Assembly: GCA_016191785.1 (NCBI GenBank)
Contig: JACPVJ010000124.1
Span: 1-64,000 of the forward strand
Direction: 5' to 3'
Source: Myxococcales bacterium
GTDB lineage: Bacteria; Myxococcota_A; Polyangia; Polyangiales; Polyangiaceae
DNA: 64,000 nucleotides
How positions within the stretch are numbered: position 1 is the stretch's first letter; every line of letters begins with the position of its first letter. A program made the position numbers and the translations under genes. The notes beneath the pieces are model-generated. The model saw nothing but the letters and a program-made list of their open reading frames with translations. It made no database searches and was not told where the DNA came from. Positions 27,067 through 35,775 of this stretch are shown piece by piece.

Positions 27067-27333
27067 ATGTCGTTGAATTTCTCGAAGACCCTCTCAGCCG
27101 CCGCGTCCGCCGGCCTCATGCTCGGAGCCGTGGCCTGCGGCGGCAACCAGCCGGACGCCAAGGCCCCGGGGGCGGGCGATCCCGCAGCCGCGGCCGCGGG
27201 CGCCAAGGCCTGCTGCAAGGGACAGCACGAGTGCAGCGGCAAGGGCGGATGCAAGGTCGAGGGCAAGAACGAGTGCGCTGGAAAGAACGAGTGCAAGGGC
27301 AAGGGCGGATGCAACGCCCACTGCCCCAAGTGA
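27067..27333 (+). CDS. Cys-rich RiPP precursor of a bufferin/HvfA-like MNIO locus
   Basis: 88 aa. The first 24 residues form a signal peptide ending GAVAC, readable either as a weak lipobox or as a signal peptidase I site before Cys. An Ala/Pro/Gly linker follows, then a core with eight cysteines in repeated K-x-x-EC and KGGC motifs (GKNECAGKNECKGKGGC). Position directly before a DUF692 (MNIO) and a DUF2063 gene matches RiPP loci in which MNIO enzymes convert Cys residues to oxazolone/thioamide or thiooxazole groups that bind copper (HvfABC and bufferins). The product is probably exported and binds Cu. The start is supported by AGGAGAAC. Confidence 0.8.
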   Translation: MSLNFSKTLSAAASAGLMLGAVACGGNQPDAKAPGAGDPAAAAAGAKACCKGQHECSGKGGCKVEGKNECAGKNECKGKGGCNAHCPK

Positions 27334-27348
27334 GCCAATCACCCTGAC

Positions 27349-27390
27349 GAGGGCGGCCCGAGCAACCCCCCCCGAGCGCGGGCCGCCCTC
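27349..27390 (+). terminator. Strong hairpin between precursor and MNIO gene (attenuator-like)
   Basis: A 12-bp perfect GC-rich stem (27349-27360 with 27379-27390) encloses an 18-nt loop and is followed by tccttcttc. It begins 15 nt after the precursor stop and ends 12 nt before the enzyme start. It should reduce read-through or protect the upstream mRNA, giving more precursor than enzyme, as is usual in RiPP operons. Confidence 0.65.
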
Positions 27391-27402
27391 TCCTTCTTCA
27401 CC

Positions 27403-28362
27403 ATGACCCCCCGCCTCGGCCTTCCGGATCTCGGCGTCGGCGTCGGGCTGCGCGTCCCCCACTACCGACACATCCTCGACACGCGCCCCGCCGTCGACTT
27501 CTTCGAGGTCATCAGCGAAAACTTCATGCTGCCGGGCGGTAAGCCCCGCTACCACCTGTCGGCCGTCCGCGAGACTTACCGCGTCGTGCAGCACGGGGTG
27601 TCGTTGGGGATCGGAAATCCGACCGCACCCGCCGACGACTACCTCCGCTCGTTGAGGGAGCTGGTGCGCGAGACGAAGACGCCGTGGGTCAGCGATCACC
27701 TGTGCTGGACCGGCGTCCCCGGCGTGAACCTGCACGACCTCTTGCCGCTGCCCTACACGGACGAGGTCGTCGAGAAGGTCAGCGAGCGAGCCAAGCGGGT
27801 CCAGGACACCCTCGGGGTGCGGCTCTTGCTCGAGAACACCTCGAGCTACATGACCCACACGTCGAGCACGATGCCCGAGTGGGAGTTCGTGTCGGCCATC
27901 GCCGAAGCAGCCGACATCGGCCTCTTGTTCGACGTGAACAACGTCTACGTCTCGGCCTACAATCACGGGTTCGATCCGTCCGAGTACGTGCGAAACGTCC
28001 CCCACGAGCGCATCGTGCAGATCCACCTGGCGGGGCATGACAACCTCGGCAAGTACATCATCGACACCCATGGCGGACACGTGGTCGACCCAGTCTGGGA
28101 GCTGTATCGAGAGACGATCGAGCTGACCGGCGCGGTCTCGACCTTGATCGAATGGGACGACCGAATCCCCGACTTCCCCGTGCTCGCAGCCGAGGCCGAG
28201 CGGGCACGACGGATCCGGGACGAGGCGCTGACCGCTCGTGCCCCCGGCAGCCCCCGGCCCTCGCGACCGCGGATGGGCGTCCCGGTTCCATCGGCTCGGG
28301 TCACCGAACGCCGCGGCTGGGCCCAGGGCGGCCCGCGTGAGCACGACGGAGACGCACCATGA
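27403..28362 (+). CDS. MNIO (DUF692) family metalloenzyme, RiPP maturase
   Basis: 319 aa, the typical DUF692 length, with a TIM-barrel pattern. Candidate iron ligands appear in SDHLCW, LLLENTSSYM, LFDVNNVYVSAYNHGFD, IVQIHLAGHDN, IDTHGGHVVD and LIEWDDRIPD. MNIO enzymes use two or three irons and O2 to modify Cys or Asp residues of peptides; MbnB of methanobactin is one member. The small Cys-rich gene before it is the likely substrate. The C-terminal about 30 residues are a basic Pro/Arg-rich extension. The stop overlaps the start of the DUF2063 gene (ATGA), indicating coupled translation. Confidence 0.9.
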   Translation: MTPRLGLPDLGVGVGLRVPHYRHILDTRPAVDFFEVISENFMLPGGKPRYHLSAVRETYRVVQHGVSLGIGNPTAPADDYLRSLRELVRETKTPWVSDHLCWTGVPGVNLHDLLPLPYTDEVVEKVSERAKRVQDTLGVRLLLENTSSYMTHTSSTMPEWEFVSAIAEAADIGLLFDVNNVYVSAYNHGFDPSEYVRNVPHERIVQIHLAGHDNLGKYIIDTHGGHVVDPVWELYRETIELTGAVSTLIEWDDRIPDFPVLAAEAERARRIRDEALTARAPGSPRPSRPRMGVPVPSARVTERRGWAQGGPREHDGDAP

Positions 28363-29171
28363 CGGCGGTCACCCCGCTGCAGGCCGAGCTGGCAGAGCTA
28401 CTCACCCGGCGCCGCGCGGTGGACACCGACCCCACGGTGCGCGAGCAGTGCACGCGCCTGGCTGGGGGCAACGACCGGCTGTCGCCCGCCGAGCAGATCG
28501 AGATCTACCGCGAGCAGTTCTGGCTTCGCCACACCAGCTGCTTGCTCGAAGACTTCGAGGCCTTGGCGAGCATCTTGGGCCAGTCGGACTGGGAGCGCCT
28601 GATCGAGGACTACCTGTCGGCGCACCCGCCGACCGCGTACAACCTGCGGGACCTGGGAGAGCGCTTGCCGGCGTTCGTCGAGCGCGCGTCCTGGCTGCCG
28701 CGTCACGCGCTGTGCACCGACATGGCGCGGGTCGAGTGGGCATACATCGAGGTGTTCGATGCGGCCGACGCGGCACCGCTCGACCCCCAGCGGCTCGCGA
28801 GCGTCCCCGAGGCTGCCTGGGAGCACGCGCGGCTGGTGCTGAACCCAGCGCTTCGCTTGCTCCGCGTGCGCCATCCGGTGGCCGCCCTCCGGCGGAGCTT
28901 CCGACTGAAGCAGCCCGACGTCGTGCTGCCCGAGGCGCACGCCGAGAACCTGGTGATCTACCGCGGGCAGGAGCGCGACCTTCACCATCGTGTCCTCGGG
29001 GACGACGCATTTTCCCTGCTCGATGCCCTGAGCCAGGGCCTGCCGCTGGTCCGCGCCGCCGAGATCGCGGTGGCGCGCGCCCCCGATCGGGCCGAATCGA
29101 TCGAGCGAGACCTCACCGGGTGGTTCGCGGACTTCGCCGCCCAGGCGTGGATCGTCGGCGTGGAGATCTGA
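28359..29171 (+). CDS. DUF2063 partner protein of the MNIO enzyme (BufC/HvfC-like)
   Basis: 270 aa. The N-terminal domain has the family-typical RLAGGNDRLSPAEQIEIYRE, HTSCLLEDFEALASILG and AYNLRDLGERLP, followed by a C-terminal domain with LHHRVLGDDAFSLLDALSQG. Such proteins form complexes with MNIO enzymes and bind the leader of the precursor. They are sometimes annotated as putative DNA-binding because of one domain name, but the operon context points to RiPP maturation. The start overlaps the MNIO stop by 4 nt. It is the last gene of the locus; a transporter or DoxX-type gene is not found here. Confidence 0.87.
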   Translation: MTAVTPLQAELAELLTRRRAVDTDPTVREQCTRLAGGNDRLSPAEQIEIYREQFWLRHTSCLLEDFEALASILGQSDWERLIEDYLSAHPPTAYNLRDLGERLPAFVERASWLPRHALCTDMARVEWAYIEVFDAADAAPLDPQRLASVPEAAWEHARLVLNPALRLLRVRHPVAALRRSFRLKQPDVVLPEAHAENLVIYRGQERDLHHRVLGDDAFSLLDALSQGLPLVRAAEIAVARAPDRAESIERDLTGWFADFAAQAWIVGVEI

Positions 29172-29206
29172 GCGCTCCACGGGCGATTGGGCTACCCTCG
29201 GCAGCG

Positions 29207-31180
29207 ATGGGGAGCGACGAGGCACGAGCCGACGGCCACGAGGGGCCGGCGGAACGAATCGCGGGTTCTTACGTCCTCAAGCGTCGCTTGGGCAGCGGGG
29301 CCATGGGAGAAGTGTGGTTGGGTTGGCATCGCCACACCGAGAGCCTCGCCGCAGTCAAGCTCCTCAAAGAGCACCCTGCCCTGCGGGGGCGCGCGCGGCG
29401 CTTCTTCGATCGCGAACGACGCGTGATCGGACGCCTGTCCCACCCGAACGTGATCAGCCTGTACGAGGTCGGTCCCGATCACATCGCGATGGCCTACGTC
29501 GACGGCCCGAACCTCGCCGAGCGGGTGATGAACGGCATCGAGCCGGCGCTGGCGCTCTCGTACACGCTGCAGATCGCCTCGGCGCTCGCCCACGCGCACG
29601 GCCTGGGAGTGGTCCACCGGGACGTGAAGCCCGGGAACATCTTGCTCGATAGCCTCGGCAACGCTTTCCTGGGTGACTTCGGCCTCGCGACCCTGGCCGG
29701 AGAGAGCCTCGACGGCTCGACCCTGAGGGCCGGAACCCCGGGCTACATGGCCCCGGAGCAGGTCCGTGGCGTCGGGGTCGGTCCTCTCGCCGATCAATTC
29801 GCGCTGGGCCGCACCCTGCTCGAGATGCTGGCAGGCGGCCCCGTCTCGCCTCACCTCGAGCAGGCGCTCGCGCAGCTTCCGGATGCGGTCCCCGAGTCGC
29901 TGCGCAGCATCGTGCGGCGTGCGTGTGCCACCGACCCACAGGAACGCTTCCCCGACATGGCCGAGCTCGGCGAAGCCCTGTCCCGGGTGCAGTTCCGCGG
30001 GAGTGCGCCGCCGGTTCGACTGGCGCCCGAGCTGCGGGTCCGCGCCCCGTTCGCCTGGTGCAGCGGTGCCACGCGAGTCGAACGCGTGTCCCACGACGTC
30101 GCTCGCGCCGACTACGAGCTCTCGGAGGTCGCGCGCGCCGGGCTCGTGCCGGCCAGCGCGGCGACGGCGCTGCTCGCCCAAGCGGGCCTGACGAAGCTCG
30201 GGTTCTCGATGTACGCCCACGAGAGCCGCTTGGGCCAGATCGCGGACTCGATGGTGCTCGCCCGCGCCAGCGACATCGTGGTCTTGGTGCACGGCACGTT
30301 CTGCAGTCGTGCCGTCTGGTCGGTGGTCGCCTCGAACCTCTGTCGCAACCATCCCCAAGTCGTCGTGCTCGTCCCCGACGTCCTGGGGTCGGGCGAGTCG
30401 ACCTTCGACCCGGGCGCTCCGGACGCGTGTTTCTCGACCCAGGGCTTGGTCGACCTGCTGCAGCGCTGGCTGGATCTGCTGGGGGTGCGTGAGCTGCCGA
30501 CGGTGCTGGCCGGCCACTCTGCGGCGGCCACGGCCCTCTTGGGGGTGGCCGACGAGCACCTGGGCGAGCGCACCTCGCGGGTCGCGGTGACCCCGGTGTT
30601 CCCGTCGACCCGCTGGCACCTGCGCTGGGCGCTGAGCTTCGCCGCGTCGACCCTGGCGGTGCTCGGACGGTTCGCAGCGCTGCGCCGCTGGGTGGGGCGG
30701 CTCGTGTTCCTGAACGGGCCCGCGATGCGCGCGTACAAGCCGAGCGAGCGCGAGCGCATGCTCGAGCAGTTCCTTCGCATCCCCGCCGGCCCCTTGGCCG
30801 CGTTCTGCAGGTCGCTGGCGGCGGCCCGGCCCGAGCGCGGCGATCGACTCGACCGCTGCGCCATCGTCGTGGCCAAAGACGACCCCGTGGCGCCCGAGCG
30901 CCAGGTGCTCGAGACCCTCGATGGCCTGGGGTTCCCTCGACGCAGCGTGCACAAGGTGAGCGGCCCGGGGCACGCTCCGCACCTCGAGCACGCGGATCAC
31001 CCGGAGTGGACGCTGCGCGCGTTCGATGAGCTCGCCCGCATCACCGAGCTGATGTTGATGTCGGCGCGCGAGGGGTCGCCGTCCAGCACCGTGATGGCCA
31101 GCACCGTGATCGCGTCCAGCGATGCCTCGGACGGTGCCAGTCGCCCCGAGGCCACCGCAGAGATCAGGGTCACGACCTGA
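29207..31180 (+). CDS. Serine/threonine kinase fused to alpha/beta hydrolase
   Basis: 657 aa from ATG 29207. The kinase (about 20-270) has GSGAMGEVWLGW, the Lys in AAVKLLKEH, HRDVKPGN, DFG in LGDFGLATL and GTPGYMAPE. There is no transmembrane helix after it. The second half (about 350-620) is an alpha/beta hydrolase: the oxyanion segment LVHGTFCSRAVW, nucleophile elbow VLAGHSAAATAL, Asp in VVAKDDPVAPE and catalytic His in GPGHAPHLEHAD. The C-terminal 40 residues are Ser/Thr/Ala-rich. Phosphorylation may control lipase or esterase activity in the same chain. Substrates are unknown. It starts 35 nt after the MNIO locus and may share its transcript. Confidence 0.9.
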   Translation: MGSDEARADGHEGPAERIAGSYVLKRRLGSGAMGEVWLGWHRHTESLAAVKLLKEHPALRGRARRFFDRERRVIGRLSHPNVISLYEVGPDHIAMAYVDGPNLAERVMNGIEPALALSYTLQIASALAHAHGLGVVHRDVKPGNILLDSLGNAFLGDFGLATLAGESLDGSTLRAGTPGYMAPEQVRGVGVGPLADQFALGRTLLEMLAGGPVSPHLEQALAQLPDAVPESLRSIVRRACATDPQERFPDMAELGEALSRVQFRGSAPPVRLAPELRVRAPFAWCSGATRVERVSHDVARADYELSEVARAGLVPASAATALLAQAGLTKLGFSMYAHESRLGQIADSMVLARASDIVVLVHGTFCSRAVWSVVASNLCRNHPQVVVLVPDVLGSGESTFDPGAPDACFSTQGLVDLLQRWLDLLGVRELPTVLAGHSAAATALLGVADEHLGERTSRVAVTPVFPSTRWHLRWALSFAASTLAVLGRFAALRRWVGRLVFLNGPAMRAYKPSERERMLEQFLRIPAGPLAAFCRSLAAARPERGDRLDRCAIVVAKDDPVAPERQVLETLDGLGFPRRSVHKVSGPGHAPHLEHADHPEWTLRAFDELARITELMLMSAREGSPSSTVMASTVIASSDASDGASRPEATAEIRVTT

Positions 31181-31221
31181 GCCTTCCCGCTCGCGGTGAG
31201 CCGGTGTACGAGACCGCTCCC

Positions 31222-31848
31222 ATGCGCGCGCTCTTCGTGTCCTCCGTCCTCGCCGTGGTGGCCGCCTGCCAATCCCAGAGCACTCCACCGGGGAAGCCCG
31301 TCCCAGGCCCCGACCAGGCGACGCTCGCTCCACCGGCCGAGTACCAGGCGCGCTTCGTCACCACCCGGGGCACCTTCGTGGTGCGGGTGGTCCGCGACTG
31401 GTCGCCGAATGGCGCCGCGCGCTTCTACAACCTGGTGAAGCTCGGCTTCTACGACGGCGCGCGCTTCTTCCGGGTCGTCCCGGGGTTCGTCGCCCAGTGG
31501 GGCATCCACCCGCAGGGCGAGCCCGTGATGAGCCGGTGGCGCGCCGCGAAGTTCTCCGACGATCCGGTGAAACAGAGCAACGTGACCGGCAAGCTCTCGT
31601 TCGCCATGGCCGGGCCGGGCTCGCGAACCACCCAGGTCTTCGTGAACCTCGGGGACAACGCCCGCCTGGACGCGATGGGCTTCGCCCCGTTCGCCGAAGT
31701 GGTGGAAGGGATGGATGTGCTCCGAGGTGTCAGCTCGGTTCACGGTCAGAGGCCCGACCAGAGCAAGATCCAGCGAGAGGGCAACGCTTACCTGGATCGG
31801 GAGTTTCCTGGCCTGGACGCGATCACCCGAGCCGAGATCGTGGAGTGA
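31222..31848 (+). CDS. Cyclophilin-type peptidyl-prolyl isomerase lipoprotein
   Basis: About 208 aa from ATG 31222. The signal peptide ends AVVAC, giving a lipidated Cys at residue 16. The cyclophilin fold is recognised from FVTTRGTFVVRVVRD, the FYDGARFFRVVPGFVAQWG segment, GKLSFAMAGPGSRTTQVFVN and GFAPFAEVVEGMDVL. The usual second motif (QGGDP) is changed to WGIHPQG. It probably accelerates proline isomerisation in proteins folding at the envelope. An ATG at 31204 would weaken the signal peptide. Confidence 0.9.
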   Translation: MRALFVSSVLAVVAACQSQSTPPGKPVPGPDQATLAPPAEYQARFVTTRGTFVVRVVRDWSPNGAARFYNLVKLGFYDGARFFRVVPGFVAQWGIHPQGEPVMSRWRAAKFSDDPVKQSNVTGKLSFAMAGPGSRTTQVFVNLGDNARLDAMGFAPFAEVVEGMDVLRGVSSVHGQRPDQSKIQREGNAYLDREFPGLDAITRAEIVE

Positions 31849-31902
31849 ATTGCGTGAGCGGCACGTGCAAAGCCGACCGGTGCCAGCAGCCCGGCGCGGC
31901 GC

Positions 31903-33621
31903 TCAGATCACGTCGAACGGATACCCGCCGTCGGTGTAGGTGCGGGACGAGATGGATTTGCGGAGCGCGTCGTCGGCGTGCTCGAGGCGGCCCAAGTTCG
32001 CCTGCATGCGGCCGCGCGCCGCCGAGGCGAACATGCCGGTCAAGTCGATCTCCCTGCGCGCGCCGCTCTCCCCGCGCTGCTCGATGGCGCGCGTGGTGCG
32101 CGAGATGCATGCGGCCAGGGCATAGAGGTCGATCGCCACGTTGGCGATCCGCACCTGAGTCTGCTGCATCTCGGCGATCTCGCGACCGTGATCACGCAAA
32201 GCCCGGTCGGCGGCGCGGTGCAGCGCGTCGGTGCCCTCTTCGAAGATCACGGCCTCGCGCGAGAGCAGCGGATGGGCTCGGGCCATGCGTTCGCGTCGGA
32301 TCGCCTCGCGCACCTTGCGCAGCGCGAAGTCGCGCAACAGACCGAAGCCCTTCACCGGCTCGACCATGGCGCGCTCGACGTCGGTCAGGCGCTCACCGGG
32401 GCCGCGCATGCCCGCCAGCGCCACGAAACAACGCAGCGTCTCGTTGGTCCCATCGACCACCAGTCCGCCTCGGGCGTCGCGAAGCCGCCGCTCGATGGGG
32501 AGCCCGGTGTCGTAGCCGCTGCCTGCGGCGATCTGCATGGCTTCGTTCGCAGTGCGCCAGAGCGCTTCCGAGGTGGCCAGCCGAGAGATCGAGCTCTCGA
32601 GCGAGACGTCGTCGACGTGGCGATCTACCAGGCCGGCGGTGAGAAAGGTCATCGACTCGACGGCGAAGGCGTCCGCCAGCATCTTCGCCACCTTGTTCTT
32701 CAGCACCGGGAACTCGCCGATCGCTCGGCCGAAGCTTCGCCGAGCCTGCACGCGCTCGATGGTCCACGTCACCAGCGCTCGCATCTGCCCGAATAGCCAG
32801 GCCGAGAGGGACACCCGCGCGTCGGTCATCACCTCCATGGCGACGCGGAAGCCCCGCCCGACTTCGCCGAGGATGGCGTCGGGAGGCAGCCGAACGCCTC
32901 GAAACGCCACCCGCGCGACGCCGGCACCACGCAGCCCGAGCGTCGCGCGACGCCCGCCGACGCTGACGCCGGGGCCGCGCTCCACGATGAACGGGGTGAG
33001 CCTCGGCTTGTGGCCCTCGTCGAGGCGACTGGTACGGGCCAGGACCACGAACACGTCGGCGTGCACGCCGTTGGTGACCCAGGGCTTGTCCCCCTCGAGC
33101 ACCCACCCGTCGGGCGTTCGCTCGGCGATGGTGCGGATCGTCCCGGCGTCCGTTCCCGAGCTCTCTTCGGCGAGGGCGAAGGACATGATTCGCTGACCGC
33201 GGGCGAGCTGGGGGACCCAGCGCTGGCGTTGCTCGGGGCTACCGAACGCGAGGATGGACCTGAGGGCGATGGCTTCGTGCGCCACCGACAAGAGGCCGAG
33301 GGAGGCGTCGCCGGCCGACAGCTCGGCGACGACCCGCGCCGCGGCCAGCCGCGTGAGGCCCGACCCACCCAGCTCTTTCGGGACCGACAGCCCGAACAGG
33401 CCGAGGTCACGCATCCGTGCGAGGGTCGCCGGCTCGACCCGCGCGTCCCGATCGATGGCCGCCGAGTCCACCTCGGCCTCGACGAACTTCCGCACGCGCG
33501 CCACCCGCTCGTGGACCGCGCCGAGGTCGGCGTCGTCGACCGCTGGAAAGGGGAACACCAGGTCCTCGGCCACGACGCCGAAGAACAGCGCTTTGCAGAA
33601 GCTCGCTTCCGGGGTGGTCAC
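31903..33621 (-). CDS. Acyl-CoA dehydrogenase, VLCAD-like long form
   Basis: About 572 aa from GTG 33621. The ACAD core spans about 60-400, with FALAEESSGTDAG, WVTNGVHADVFVV, RRSFGRAIGEFPVLK and GGLVVDGTNETLRCFVAL. The extra C-terminal 150 residues match the long VLCAD/ACAD9-like class. In this family the catalytic base is the Glu of the (F/Y)EGTN segment; here that position reads VDGTN, an Asp. The enzyme should dehydrogenate long-chain acyl-CoA, perhaps with changed rate or specificity. The start overlaps the stop of the upstream HD-protein gene (GTGA), so the two are translationally coupled. Confidence 0.9.
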   Translation of the reverse strand: MTTPEASFCKALFFGVVAEDLVFPFPAVDDADLGAVHERVARVRKFVEAEVDSAAIDRDARVEPATLARMRDLGLFGLSVPKELGGSGLTRLAAARVVAELSAGDASLGLLSVAHEAIALRSILAFGSPEQRQRWVPQLARGQRIMSFALAEESSGTDAGTIRTIAERTPDGWVLEGDKPWVTNGVHADVFVVLARTSRLDEGHKPRLTPFIVERGPGVSVGGRRATLGLRGAGVARVAFRGVRLPPDAILGEVGRGFRVAMEVMTDARVSLSAWLFGQMRALVTWTIERVQARRSFGRAIGEFPVLKNKVAKMLADAFAVESMTFLTAGLVDRHVDDVSLESSISRLATSEALWRTANEAMQIAAGSGYDTGLPIERRLRDARGGLVVDGTNETLRCFVALAGMRGPGERLTDVERAMVEPVKGFGLLRDFALRKVREAIRRERMARAHPLLSREAVIFEEGTDALHRAADRALRDHGREIAEMQQTQVRIANVAIDLYALAACISRTTRAIEQRGESGARREIDLTGMFASAARGRMQANLGRLEHADDALRKSISSRTYTDGGYPFDVI

Positions 33622-35558
33622 GATGCGCTCTTCGTCTTCTTCGTCTCGATCGGCAGCGCCGGATGAGCGCCGCTCTCGGGGCGCAGAGGCGGGCTCGGAA
33701 CGGCGGCCGACGGCGGCGGGCGATCGGAGGAGGCGGCGGAGCGCGCGGTGGCGGGTGGGGCGTCGGGCATCACGCTCGCGAGCGCGGAGGGCACGACCGA
33801 CGCGAGACCGACCTCGACCATCGGCGCCGAGGCAGGGGCGGGCTCGACGGGGGTCGGCTCGGGGGCGTGCTCGCCGCGCGACCCGCTCCCTTGCGCCACG
33901 CGCGTGCCGTCGTCGCTGACGGCGGTCGAGGGCACGCCGAACTCCTGCGCGCGCTTCGCCTGCCACTGATACTTGATGCGGTGGTGATGCATGTTGACCA
34001 GCGCGTCGGCCATGCGATTGACGATCACGTTCAGGTCCCCGACGCCCAGCCCGGACTCGTCGAGCTGCCCGTCCTTGAGCTTGGTGAAGACAATGCGCTG
34101 GATCATGGTCTCGAAGGCTTCGCGCTCGGGCGGGTCGATGGTGCGCGAGGCCGCTTCGATCGAGTCCACCAGCATCACGATGGCGGTCTCGCGTGTCTGC
34201 GGGCGCATGCCCGGGTAGCGAAACGCACTCGCGTCCAGGCCCTTGGGGTTGCCCGCCTGCTGACACTTCATCCAGAAGTACTCGACCAGCTGGGTGCCGT
34301 GGTGCGTGTAAGCGAACTCGGTGACCGGCTCGGGGACGCCGCCTTCTCGCAGGATCTTCGCGCCCAGTACCACGTGGGCCATGATCGCGTCCGCGCTCAC
34401 GTCGGGGTCGAGCTCGTCGTGGGGCGAGCGCTCGTCCGGGCTCAAGTTCTCGACGAAGTACTTGGGCTGGGTCGACTTGCCGATGTCGTGGTAGTACGCG
34501 CCCACTCGGGTGAGCAGCGCGTCTGCGCCGATCGCGCTCGCGGCCTGCTCGGCCAGGTTCGCCATGGCCCGCGAGTGCTCGAACGTGCCGGGGGCCTCCC
34601 GCGCCAGCTGGACGAGCAGCGGCTGCTCGAGGTCGGAGAGGTCGAGCAGCCGCTCGCGCGGCACGTGCCCTAGAAGGCGCGAGGCCGGCGCACGGAGCAC
34701 CGCGCCGAGCAGGCCGCCGGCCAGGCCGCCTCCGAAGCAGGCAATGACCTGGGACCTGAGTGGAGCCGAGAGGTCGCCGCGCCAATCGAAGGTGCCCTCG
34801 AAGGTAACCATGATGGCGACGTACAGCGCGACCGCGCTGAGCCCTGCCAGCGCGCCGGCCAGGATCATCTGCCGCGAGCGCTTGCGGTCCAGGTACAAGA
34901 GCGTCGCCGACATGCCGCGGGCGAGGAGGATGCACAAGAGGACGAGGTCGAAATCGAGAAACGAAGCGACCACGAAGGCCAGCACCACGGTGACGACGAA
35001 CGAGGTTCTGCGGTCGAAGCTGGTGGCGACCCAGAGCGGCACGGCCGCGACCGGCAACCAGAACTCGGGCAAGGCGGTGAAGAGCAGCACCGCCTTCGAG
35101 ACGACGGCGAGCAGTCCCATGGCGGCGAGGAGCCCCCCTTGAACGCGCAGCAGCCGTAGCCGAGGGTGGCCAAACCGCCGAAGATACGCAGTGAGACCGA
35201 CGGTCAGCGTGAAGAAGATGGCGAACACCGCCGCGAGCCGTGGAAGCTCTGGCGGGCGATGGCGCGCGTCGTAGCTGAAGGCCGTCCAGTCCGAGTCGCT
35301 CTCGCGCTTCAGCACGACCCCTGGCGGGACGACGATGCGCTGGTGCTCGTAGTGCAGCTCGGAACGACCCGTCGACCGGTCACGGATCACGCGTGGCCCG
35401 TACGGGACACGCACCGCCACGTGGACCGCCTCGCCCATCTTGGGGACCCACGCCTTGACGAAGTGGTCGCCGACCTGGACGCCGGTGAGGACGAGCGCAA
35501 AGAAGACGCTCATCACGAGGCCCGCGACCGGCCCGGCTCTGACGCGCGTGCGGAGCAT
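33618..35558 (-). CDS. 7TM-HD family phosphohydrolase, PgpH-like cyclic-di-AMP phosphodiesterase
   Basis: About 646 aa from ATG 35558. A first membrane helix (residues 13-33) is followed by a short extracytoplasmic domain of about 90 residues and six more hydrophobic segments (about 115-310). The HD domain follows, with EHSRAMANLAEQA, YYHDIGK, HVVLGAKI and YTHHGTQL. Its C-terminus is a long Pro/Ala/Ser-rich tail. The 7TM-HD family includes PgpH, which degrades c-di-AMP. The gene diverges from folP-cdaA-cdaR, whose CdaA makes c-di-AMP, which supports this reading. The extracellular domain is smaller than in Firmicutes PgpH. Confidence 0.88.
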   Translation of the reverse strand: MLRTRVRAGPVAGLVMSVFFALVLTGVQVGDHFVKAWVPKMGEAVHVAVRVPYGPRVIRDRSTGRSELHYEHQRIVVPPGVVLKRESDSDWTAFSYDARHRPPELPRLAAVFAIFFTLTVGLTAYLRRFGHPRLRLLRVQGGLLAAMGLLAVVSKAVLLFTALPEFWLPVAAVPLWVATSFDRRTSFVVTVVLAFVVASFLDFDLVLLCILLARGMSATLLYLDRKRSRQMILAGALAGLSAVALYVAIMVTFEGTFDWRGDLSAPLRSQVIACFGGGLAGGLLGAVLRAPASRLLGHVPRERLLDLSDLEQPLLVQLAREAPGTFEHSRAMANLAEQAASAIGADALLTRVGAYYHDIGKSTQPKYFVENLSPDERSPHDELDPDVSADAIMAHVVLGAKILREGGVPEPVTEFAYTHHGTQLVEYFWMKCQQAGNPKGLDASAFRYPGMRPQTRETAIVMLVDSIEAASRTIDPPEREAFETMIQRIVFTKLKDGQLDESGLGVGDLNVIVNRMADALVNMHHHRIKYQWQAKRAQEFGVPSTAVSDDGTRVAQGSGSRGEHAPEPTPVEPAPASAPMVEVGLASVVPSALASVMPDAPPATARSAASSDRPPPSAAVPSPPLRPESGAHPALPIETKKTKSAS

Positions 35559-35645
35559 CGTGATCGACGGACCGTAGGGTCCGAACCACAAAGGCTAGTT
35601 CAAACCGCGCCGAATCGCGAAGTCCTGGGCAGACGCCGGCGGCCC

Positions 35646-35668
35646 GGGGGCCCTGGGCCCGGGCCCCC
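35646..35668. promoter_or_regulatory. GC-only hairpin in the divergent PgpH/folP region
   Basis: gggggccc (35646-35653) and gggccccc (35661-35668) form an 8-bp perfect stem with a 7-nt loop inside the 217-nt divergent intergenic region. It lies in the likely 5-prime leader or promoter region of one or both units. No known c-di-AMP riboswitch features were recognised. Confidence 0.3.
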
Positions 35669-35775
35669 GACGCCAGGCCGAGGCGCGTCGGATTCCGTAC
35701 CAAAACCAATATCTTGCGCGTAGGCCTGCCTCTTGCTACCCGATATATGTGGGGCCTTCGGAGAACCTCCAATCG

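Noticed and set aside
35559..35775. c-di-AMP riboswitch upstream of folP-cdaA
   Set aside because: Only a simple GC hairpin is visible; the conserved multi-helix pattern of that riboswitch was not recognised.
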